This document shows, in pieces, positions 1 through 5,410 of a DNA stretch of 5,410 nucleotides. A model generated the notes under the pieces. That model saw nothing but the letters and a program-made list of their open reading frames with translations. It ran no database searches and had not been told where the DNA came from. The position numbers and the translations under genes are program-made. Every line of letters begins with the position of its first letter. Position 1 is the stretch's first letter. The stretch comes from CAZXSK01 sp964642855 (lineage in GTDB: Bacteria > Planctomycetota > Phycisphaerae > SM23-33). Location: contig CAZXSK010000117.1 of NCBI GenBank assembly GCA_964642855.1, positions 1 to 5,410 of the forward strand. The letters are read 5' to 3'.

Positions 1-339
1 GGCACGAAGGGCTCGCTGAAGTTCGACTTCGAGCGGATGAACGAACTGCAGTACTACGACGCCACCGCTGACCGCGCCACCCAGGGGTGGACTACGATCC
101 TCTGCACACACGCCCCGGACCATCCGTACGTGGAGGCATGGTGGCCCGATGCGCACATCCTGGGCTATGAACACGGATTCGCAAACATGGCCTATGACAT
201 CCTGCAGATGCTTGCGGGCAAGAAGCCCGTCGTGCCCATGCCCGACTTCCAGGACGCCTACGAGACCCAGCGCGTGCTGGAGGCATCGCTGATCGCCGCG
301 AAGGAGAAGAGTTGGATCAAACTCTCCCAGGTCAAATAG
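1..339 (+). CDS. Gfo/Idh/MocA family oxidoreductase, C-terminal part (5' end outside window)
   Basis: The frame is open from base 1 (reading GTKGSLKFDFERMNE) to a TAG at 337-339, so this is the last 112 residues of a longer protein; the ATG at 37 is internal. Gfo/Idh/MocA proteins are NAD(P)-dependent sugar or cyclitol dehydrogenases of about 330-400 residues, with an N-terminal Rossmann domain and a C-terminal alpha/beta substrate domain. What is visible fits the end of the second domain: the 'GTKGS-L-F-FER-NEL' strand typical of the family's sheet, the WWPDAHILGYEHGF segment, and the closing helix pattern 'F-DAYETQRVLEASLIAAKEKSWIKL', which matches the usual 'DF-DG---Q-VL-A---SA--G-W' ending. 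The nucleotide-binding and catalytic residues lie outside the window, so the substrate cannot be told. It is separated from the next gene by 147 bases and is probably a different transcription unit. Confidence 0.85.
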   Translation, partial: GTKGSLKFDFERMNELQYYDATADRATQGWTTILCTHAPDHPYVEAWWPDAHILGYEHGFANMAYDILQMLAGKKPVVPMPDFQDAYETQRVLEASLIAAKEKSWIKLSQVK

Positions 340-371
340 GCGGGATGGAAAAGACTTGGGAATACCCGCCT
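338..371 (+). terminator. Possible weak terminator hairpin after the oxidoreductase
   Basis: AGGCGGG at 338-344, overlapping the TAG stop, is perfectly complementary to CCCGCCT at 365-371, giving a 7-pair GC-rich stem around a 20-base loop. There is no T run after it, so if it ends transcription it is not a classical intrinsic terminator. The position directly behind the stop codon is the main argument. It could be chance in GC-rich DNA. Confidence 0.3.
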
Positions 372-402
372 CGGCGCGATCTACGTTCGGATGGACATCG
401 TC

Positions 403-408
403 TAGAAT
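403..408 (+). promoter_or_regulatory. Possible -10 element upstream of the nfeD operon
   Basis: TAGAAT matches the sigma70 -10 consensus TATAAT at 5 of 6 positions and sits in the only AT-rich patch of the 147-base intergenic gap, about 80 bases before the chosen start of the long nfeD gene. No good -35 box is seen at a 16-18 base spacing: the hexamer with 17-base spacing is TCTACG, only 3 of 6. This is a weak call based on location and one hexamer. Confidence 0.3.
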
Positions 409-476
409 TAGAGTAGGCTGACCTGGCGGCCGCAACGGAGCGGCTGCATGAGCGAGTGAACCGTACCGAAAGCCTT

Positions 477-481
477 GGGGA
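477..481 (+). promoter_or_regulatory. Ribosome binding site that decides the long nfeD start
   Basis: GGGGA lies 5 bases before the ATG at 487. A longer frame would begin at TTG 475, but that start would place this purine run inside the coding region and has no Shine-Dalgarno sequence of its own. Starting at 487 also gives a clean signal peptide beginning MSAKRKWLR. Confidence 0.55.
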
Positions 482-486
482 CGGAC

Positions 487-2241
487 ATGAGCGCAAAGCG
501 TAAGTGGCTACGTATTATCCGTCCGATGTGGATTGCCTCGATCCTGGGCGCGGCGGTACTGGCGAACGGGCAGGATATCTCACGATCGGCCCTGCGTGAT
601 GTGGAGCCCAACGACACCCCGGCCCCACAGGATGATCGGGTCGCCTCTGGAGAGTTGGCCGATCGATTCCCGCAAGCCCCGGCAGATGCCAGGTTCGTCA
701 GTCGACCGACTCCGGGCTGGTTTGCCCCTCTTCCCGCACCACTGACGCCCGATCCAAACCTGCCCGCATCGATCAGCCGAGCGTTTGTGATTCCGATCCA
801 CGGCCAGATTACCGGAGATACGCTGGAGATCGTCCGGCGCAAGATTCTTCGCTGCAAAGGCAAGGGCGCCCAACTGGTGGTGTTCGATCTCGACACGCCC
901 GGAGGAAGATCGGACGCGATGGACGCCATCGTCGCATTGATCTTCCGCGAACTGGGAGAGGTTTACACCGTCGCCTATGTGAATCCCAAGGCCTTCAGTG
1001 CCGGAGCGGTCATAGCGCTTGCGTGCAACGAGATCGTCATGGATCCCCTCGCCAGGATGGGCGCGACCATGTCGATTCTCATCGGGCCCGGCGGGGTGGT
1101 CAATCTGCCCGAGGATGTGCGCGGCAAACTCGACTCAGCCGACCGAACCGGCATGCGTGCCCTCGCGAAGAATCGCGGGTACAACGCCCTGCTCTGCGAG
1201 GCAATGGGCTCGATCGACATGATCGTCTGGCTGGTCCAGAACGAGCAGTCCGGGCAACTGCGGTTTGTCGAAGCCCGCGAGTGGCTGGGTGTACGGGGAG
1301 CACCGACGATCGCCGACGCCAACTCCCAGTCAGACCTGCTGGAGACGACAGATCGGCCCGGCTGGAAGTATGTTCGCACCGTCGTCGGACCGGGAGAACT
1401 GGTTTCGATGGACGCGCAACAGGCCCAGTTCATGGGCTTTTCCGATACGATCGTCAGGGACTACGACCAGTTCCGGGAAGTCTACAACATCCAGGCACCC
1501 ATCGAACGCCTGGAGGACTCCTGGTCGGAGAAGCTGGTCGCTTTGCTCACCTCGCCGGCGGTGTCTTCGATCTTGCTGATTATCGGCCTGATCGGTGTCT
1601 ACAGCGAGATGCAAACGCCGGGGCTTGGGGTGGCCGGCCTGATCGGCGTACTGGCGTTCGGGGTACTTTTTGGAAGCAGGTACCTCATTGGTCTGGCGCA
1701 GTGGTGGGAGATCGCATTGTTCGCTCTGGGGGTGGCGCTGATCGCGCTGGAAGTATTCGTGATCCCCGGCTTTGGGGTGGCGGGCGTCTCGGGAATTCTC
1801 TGCTGCCTGGCTGGGCTGCTGGCGATCGTCGTGCCCAACGCTCCGTCCGAACTGCCGCTGCCGAAGACCAACCTCGACTGGTCGATGCTGCACACCGGCC
1901 TGATCGCCATGCTCATCGCTTTTTTTGCGTCGTTCTTCCTGGCGCTTCTTCTGGCGCGTTATCTGCCTTCCACGCCGATTCTGAGTCGGCTTGTGCTGGA
2001 TCCCGGGAAGGGCTCCGCCGTCGACGCCGACCTGACGGAGACATCTCCAGTGCGTACCATCCGGCCTGGTGATCTTGGTGTGGTCGAATCGATGTGTCGC
2101 CCGGTCGGACGGGTCCGGTTCGGTGATCACCTGATAGACGCCTCGTCGGAAGGTGGCGTCATCGAGACAGGCACGAGAGTCCGCGCCTTGAGGCGGGCGG
2201 GCAACCAGATCATTGTCGAGGAGGATCTGTCGCATGGCTGA
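487..2241 (+). CDS. nfeD: Long NfeD membrane serine protease (ClpP-class, NfeD1b-like)
   Basis: This is 584 residues from ATG 487. Seen in order: basic N-terminus and hydrophobic stretch (residues 1-28, possible cleavage after AVLANG), a low-complexity Pro/Asp-rich linker (about 30-95), a ClpP/SppA-like protease domain (about 98-335), about five hydrophobic helices (355-371, 378-397, 408-426, 429-450, 468-491) and a C-terminal OB-fold-like NfeD domain (about 520-580). The protease domain carries the family's VFDLDTPGGRSDAM segment (133-145) and AFSAGAVIALAC (169-180), whose Ser171 is the expected nucleophile. By matching the spacing to archaeal 1510-N proteases, Lys214 in RGKLDS is the likely partner of a Ser/Lys dyad; that assignment is inference. 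Known relatives cut hydrophobic segments of stomatin/flotillin-like proteins, and the adjacent short nfeD and floA agree with this. It is longer than the Bacillus YqeZ type, mainly through the linker and extra helices. It likely sits in the inner membrane with the protease domain outside the cytoplasm. Confidence 0.93.
   Translation: MSAKRKWLRIIRPMWIASILGAAVLANGQDISRSALRDVEPNDTPAPQDDRVASGELADRFPQAPADARFVSRPTPGWFAPLPAPLTPDPNLPASISRAFVIPIHGQITGDTLEIVRRKILRCKGKGAQLVVFDLDTPGGRSDAMDAIVALIFRELGEVYTVAYVNPKAFSAGAVIALACNEIVMDPLARMGATMSILIGPGGVVNLPEDVRGKLDSADRTGMRALAKNRGYNALLCEAMGSIDMIVWLVQNEQSGQLRFVEAREWLGVRGAPTIADANSQSDLLETTDRPGWKYVRTVVGPGELVSMDAQQAQFMGFSDTIVRDYDQFREVYNIQAPIERLEDSWSEKLVALLTSPAVSSILLIIGLIGVYSEMQTPGLGVAGLIGVLAFGVLFGSRYLIGLAQWWEIALFALGVALIALEVFVIPGFGVAGVSGILCCLAGLLAIVVPNAPSELPLPKTNLDWSMLHTGLIAMLIAFFASFFLALLLARYLPSTPILSRLVLDPGKGSAVDADLTETSPVRTIRPGDLGVVESMCRPVGRVRFGDHLIDASSEGGVIETGTRVRALRRAGNQIIVEEDLSHG
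2218..2224 (+). promoter_or_regulatory. Strong ribosome binding site for the short nfeD, inside the long nfeD
   Basis: GAGGAGG, a near-perfect Shine-Dalgarno sequence, ends 9 bases before ATG 2234. It lies within the last codons of the upstream gene. It rules out the longer reading from TTG 2213, which would contain it, and points to translational coupling of the two nfeD genes. Confidence 0.75.
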
Positions 2242-2746
2242 GATCGTCGCGCTGATCGTCGTGCTGGCCGTTGCGGCGCTGGTACTGTTTCTCCTGGAAA
2301 TGTTCACGCCCACGTTCGGCGTGCTGACAATTCTCGGCGTGTTGACGATGGGTGTCGCAGCCTGGCTGTCGTTCACTTACGTCTCGTGGATTCTGGGAGC
2401 AATCCTTGTAGTGGCTGCGATGCTTGCGATACCCATGTATTTCGTGATCCTGCCGAAGGTCCTGCCCGAGACCTGGCTGGGCCGCAAGCTCTTCCTGCGC
2501 CGGGATGACAAGACCCGGGCAGACGGTACGCCGGAAGCCCACGCAGAGAGCGCGTTGATTGGCAGGACCGCCCGGGCCGAAACCACCCTTAGACCCTCTG
2601 GTGCCATCCGGGTGGAAGGCGTCAGAAGGATCGCCCGGGCCGAACAGGGAATCATCGAAAAGGGCGCTGAAGTGAAGGTCATCGGCAGCGACGGGATCAA
2701 CCTCGTTGTGAGACCCGTCGGGAAACACGAGGAAGAGTCGGCATGA
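2234..2746 (+). CDS. Short NfeD family protein (membrane anchor plus OB-fold, no protease domain)
   Basis: This is 170 residues from ATG 2234, placed by the GAGGAGG at 2218-2224; it overlaps the long nfeD by 8 bases. Hydrophobic helices are seen at about residues 3-22, 28-47 and 51-73. They are followed by a charged linker (about 80-100) and an NfeD-type OB-fold at about 103-162, recognised from ALIGRTARAETTLRPSGAIR, then VEGVRRIARAEQGIIEKGAEVKV and a final strand NLVVRP. The 'LIG--G-A-T-LRPSG-I--(D/E)G' and 'IEKG--V-V' pattern is the hallmark of the family. It has no ClpP-like domain, so it cannot be a protease; truncated NfeD proteins are thought to act as partners or adaptors of stomatin/flotillin-like proteins. 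It is very likely cotranscribed with the upstream gene. It ends at TGA 2744-2746, 99 bases before floA. Confidence 0.9.
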   Translation: MAEIVALIVVLAVAALVLFLLEMFTPTFGVLTILGVLTMGVAAWLSFTYVSWILGAILVVAAMLAIPMYFVILPKVLPETWLGRKLFLRRDDKTRADGTPEAHAESALIGRTARAETTLRPSGAIRVEGVRRIARAEQGIIEKGAEVKVIGSDGINLVVRPVGKHEEESA

Positions 2747-2764
2747 ACTTTTCAGATCGCGCGA

Positions 2765-2791
2765 TTGCACCGACGCGGCCCGGCGTATAGT
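2765..2791 (+). promoter_or_regulatory. Possible sigma70-type promoter for floA
   Basis: TTGCAC (2765-2770) and TATAGT (2786-2791) resemble -35 and -10 boxes (4 of 6 and 5 of 6 matches) with a 15-base spacer; shifting the -10 to TAGTAA at 2788-2793 gives a 17-base spacer with a poorer box. They lie about 55-80 bases before the floA start, in the only sizeable gap of the operon. This would allow extra or independent expression of floA. The call is tentative, since planctomycete promoters are poorly characterised. Confidence 0.35.
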
Positions 2792-2828
2792 AAGGGTGTT
2801 GGTCAAAGCATGGGATCTGTCGCCTGAG

Positions 2829-2835
2829 AAAGGAG
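2829..2835 (+). promoter_or_regulatory. Ribosome binding site of floA
   Basis: AAAGGAG ends 10 bases before the ATG at 2846. It supports that start, which yields a protein of the expected family length with a short N-terminal tail before the membrane helix. Confidence 0.65.
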
Positions 2836-2845
2836 CACATCGGCT

Positions 2846-3889
<1,044 letters not shown>

Positions 3890-4591
3890 ATGGAACTCGC
3901 TGTGACGATCGCACTGGACATCCTGGCTGAGAGCAGTTGGATGGAACTGCTGATCTTCGCAGTGATCGCGGTGATCGTGATCGCTGGCAAGATTGCCCAG
4001 AGCATCCAGGAGAAAAAGCAGCGCGAGGAAATCGAACGTCGGCAGCGGGAACGCCAGGCAAGGGAAGCCCGCGAGCAGCAGGAGCGAACCCCCTCAGGCC
4101 GGGGACAACGTGCCGCCCCGCCTCCGCCACCGACAGAAAGTCCCGCTCAGCGTCTGGAGCGCGCACGACGAGAGCAGAAGCAACGGCAGCAACAGCAGCC
4201 GGCTGCTCCTTCTCCCTATACCCGGCCCGAGGCGCCGTCTCGGGACCAGCAATACCGACAGGCCGGACGGGAGGAAGTTGTTCTCCAACCCGTCGATGAC
4301 AGGCAGGAACTGCTTCGGAAGAAACGCCAGCAGCAATTCCTTCGGCAGAAGCAGCTTGAGAAAGATAGACAGGAGCAGCGCAGACAAGCCCGGCAATTGG
4401 CCGAACTACGGAAAAGGAAGAAAGCCCTTCGCCAGGCAGAACTCCTGAAGCAATCGGATATCTCGGCCGTGACGAACGTCCACGACCTGAGGCTGGATGA
4501 TCCGGAAAACGTCCGACTGGCTGTGATCTACTCCGAGATCCTTCAGCCCCCGAAGGCGATGCGCAAGCAACCCGAGCCTTGGGACCTCTGA
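3890..4591 (+). CDS. Unnamed single-pass membrane protein with Q/R/E-rich coiled coils, coupled to floA
   Basis: This is 233 residues. ATG 3890 follows the floA TAA with no gap; AAGGAG at 3881-3886 is only 3 bases upstream, so GTG 3902 (15 bases away) or ATG 3941 remain possible starts. I do not recognise a named family. Seen: one hydrophobic helix at about 17-36 followed at once by a highly charged helix (37-66), so the C-terminal part should be cytoplasmic by the positive-inside rule; a proline-rich break (67-85, with a run of five Pro); Gln-rich segments (95-103); a second long charged coiled-coil stretch (138-188, full of Q, R, K and E); then a less charged C-terminal block at 203-225 ending SEILQPPKAMRKQPEPWDL. 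That final block looks like a short conserved interaction motif also found, from memory, at the end of other planctomycete proteins. Its position immediately behind floA suggests a structural or linking role in the flotillin microdomain. No enzymatic motif is visible. It resembles Bacillus yqfB in position only. Confidence 0.8.
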   Translation: MELAVTIALDILAESSWMELLIFAVIAVIVIAGKIAQSIQEKKQREEIERRQRERQAREAREQQERTPSGRGQRAAPPPPPTESPAQRLERARREQKQRQQQQPAAPSPYTRPEAPSRDQQYRQAGREEVVLQPVDDRQELLRKKRQQQFLRQKQLEKDRQEQRRQARQLAELRKRKKALRQAELLKQSDISAVTNVHDLRLDDPENVRLAVIYSEILQPPKAMRKQPEPWDL

Positions 4592-4633
4592 GCCGGACTT
4601 CCCGCAAAGCAGGCACAGAGGCGAGCGAACCCG

Positions 4634-4671
4634 AAACGCCACCCGCGGAGTTCCGGAAGCGGGAGGCGTTT
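4634..4671. terminator. Hairpin between convergent genes, probable bidirectional terminator
   Basis: The arms 4634-4646 (AAACGCCACCCGC) and 4659-4671 (GCGGGAGGCGTTT) pair at 12 of 13 positions, with a single A-A mismatch, around a 12-base loop that itself contains the palindrome TTCCGGAA (4651-4658). The arms begin and end with AAA/TTT, giving a short U tract in both directions. It lies 42 bases behind the stop of the + strand gene and its right arm overlaps the TAA stop (4670-4672) of the - strand gene, so it can serve both. It is the only notable element in the 78-base gap 4592-4669. Confidence 0.75.
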
Positions 4672-5410
4672 ACTCGTCCCCGGAATCCTCGGAGCTCTCG
4701 CCCTCTTCGGTGGTCGTGCTGATCTCGCTGATCGCCCGGAAGTACTCCTCCACCTGCTTGCGATACTCCGGAGATACCTCGGACGTGCGAGATTCATACA
4801 ACTCCCGCAGCTGGTCGTCGGTCAGATCCTCAGTCCCGGACGATTGAGTCAGCTCTTCACTTGCTCCCCTGCCCTCCTGGAGCGTCTCGCTTCCGCCAAG
4901 CTCGGACGGATCCCGCAGCCGGGACGGGATCTCCGTGCGATCGGGATTCTTCCGAATGTTGTCGATACGGTCGGAGTACTTCTCCACGAAGGTCTTGAAT
5001 TCCTTCTCGGTCATTCCGAGCTTCTCCAGAAGCTCCGGATCGACCTCGCCGTCACGAATCTTCCTGCGGGCCTCGTCCAGCGCCCGACCAGTGGATTCGA
5101 GTTCACCGCGTGACTGACCTGACTTTTCCGATAGCGTTGGATCTTCCAACTCGCCACGCTCATCGGCAGAGCCGGAATGGATATCGCCGCCGGCATCTCC
5201 GGCGTGCTCCCCCTGGGCGGGGCTGCCTCCACTGGCGCCTTGACCTTGTCCCTGGCCTTCGCCCTGCCCCTGACCTTGTCCCTGGCCTTCTCCCTGCCCT
5301 TGACCTTGTCCCTGACCTTGACCCTGTCCCTGACCTTGTCCCTGCCCTTGGCCTTGTCCCTGGCCTTGACCTTGTCCCTGACCTTGGCCTTGACCCTGTC
5401 CCTGACCTTG
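4670..5410 (-). CDS. Gly-Gln-repeat protein, C-terminal 246 residues (start outside window)
   Basis: The - strand frame is open from base 5410 to the TAA at 4672-4670, so the gene enters from the right edge; the TTG at 5149 that could be taken as a start is internal. Numbering from the edge: residues 1-58 are 29 Gln/Glu-Gly dipeptides (27 Q, 2 E); 59-105 is a Gly/Ser/Asp/Glu-rich linker; 107-152 is a charged helical segment (ALDEARRKIRDGEVDPELL followed by EKLGMTEKEFKTFVEKYSD); 153-200 is again disordered; 210-229 is the amphipathic motif SEVSPEYRKQVEEYFRAIS; and an acidic tail of Ser/Glu/Asp ends the protein. Such Gln-Gly tracts with a 'P-EYR-LVE-YFRALS' ending occur, from memory, in large membrane-anchored proteins near MoxR/DUF58/VWA (BatA-like) genes of planctomycetes, and similar tracts occur in DUF4175 proteins of alphaproteobacteria. 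Family assignment is therefore tentative. It is convergent with, and independent of, the floA operon. Confidence 0.8.
   Translation of the reverse strand, partial: QGQGQGQGQGQGQGQGQGQGQGQGQGQGQGQGQGQGQGQGEGQGQGQGQGEGQGQGQGASGGSPAQGEHAGDAGGDIHSGSADERGELEDPTLSEKSGQSRGELESTGRALDEARRKIRDGEVDPELLEKLGMTEKEFKTFVEKYSDRIDNIRKNPDRTEIPSRLRDPSELGGSETLQEGRGASEELTQSSGTEDLTDDQLRELYESRTSEVSPEYRKQVEEYFRAISEISTTTEEGESSEDSGDE
5237..5410 (-). repeat. Gly-Gln-coding tandem repeat with a 30-base higher-order unit
   Basis: The tract consists of 29 six-base units coding Gln/Glu-Gly on the - strand, continuing off the edge. Both Gln codons and all four Gly codons are mixed, so it is not a simple recent hexamer expansion. 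Superimposed is a 30-base period: 5241-5270 and 5271-5300 are identical at 28 of 30 positions and each carries one Glu codon (5258-5260 and 5288-5290), while the copies from 5301 onward have decayed. Confidence 0.9.

Noticed and set aside
426..433. GCGGCCGC palindrome in the first intergenic gap
   Set aside because: An 8-base GC palindrome is expected by chance in DNA of this composition and has no paired element nearby.
475..486. TTG start at 475 for the long nfeD
   Set aside because: It has no ribosome binding site of its own and would bury the GGGGA that is well placed for ATG 487.
1920..1926. Run of seven T in the long nfeD as a possible frameshift site
   Set aside because: The frame reads cleanly through it as Ala-Phe-Phe within a membrane helix and into the OB-fold; no alternative product follows in the shifted frames.
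1023..2072. Long + strand open frame (349 codons) inside the long nfeD
   Set aside because: It is an Arg/Gly/Asp-rich shadow frame of a high-GC gene; the overlapping frame carries a clear protease and membrane domain.
1330..2376. Long - strand open frame (348 codons) across both nfeD genes
   Set aside because: It is antisense to two well-supported genes and its product is Arg/Gln/His-rich without recognisable domains, as expected for a codon-bias shadow.
5177..5410. + strand open frame from ATG 5177 giving an alternating Leu-(Thr/Ser/Ala/Pro) hydrophobic product
   Set aside because: It is the exact antisense of the Gly-Gln codons; the membrane-like appearance is a by-product of the repeat, and the - strand has conserved-looking domains downstream.
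5237..5410. The periodic tract as a CRISPR array or non-coding satellite
   Set aside because: There are no spacers of constant length between conserved repeats, and the frame stays open as Gln-Gly throughout, so it is a coding repeat.

Overview
The window is GC-rich (roughly 60%), densely coding DNA that looks like a Planctomycetota chromosome, most likely of the Phycisphaerae type. This placement is inference. It rests on the Gfo/Idh/MocA-type oxidoreductase, the long NfeD + short NfeD + FloA block, a downstream Q/R-rich membrane-anchored coiled-coil protein with an SEILQPPKAMR-type tail, and a Gly-Gln-repeat protein ending in a YFRAIS-type helix. No mobile element, tRNA, rRNA or CRISPR array is seen.

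Layout: (1) 1-339, + strand, the C-terminal end of a Gfo/Idh/MocA oxidoreductase. (2) 340-486, an intergenic stretch with a weak hairpin just after that stop, a possible -10 element and the ribosome binding site of the next gene. (3) 487-2241, a long NfeD protein: signal peptide, ClpP-class serine protease domain, about five membrane helices and an OB-fold tail. (4) 2234-2746, a short NfeD without the protease domain, overlapping the previous gene by 8 bases. (5) a 99-base gap with a possible promoter, then 2846-3889, floA (flotillin-like, YqfA family). (6) 3890-4591, starting on the base after the floA stop, an unnamed single-pass membrane protein with long charged coiled coils. (7) 4592-4669, a convergent intergenic gap holding a strong imperfect hairpin, probably a two-way terminator. 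(8) on the - strand, from 4670 off the right edge, the C-terminal 246 residues of a protein with at least 29 Gly-(Gln/Glu) dipeptides. That frame is open to the window edge, so a start near 5149 would be false.

How the genes fit: NfeD and flotillin-like proteins are a conserved pair that works in membrane microdomains and membrane quality control. The long NfeD supplies a membrane-bound protease facing outside the cytoplasm, the short NfeD offers a further OB-fold platform, and FloA forms the scaffold. The protein fused so tightly behind floA is the best candidate here for an undescribed partner of that system. The right-hand gene is on the opposite strand and belongs to another unit, possibly a MoxR/DUF58/VWA (BatA)-type cluster outside the window.
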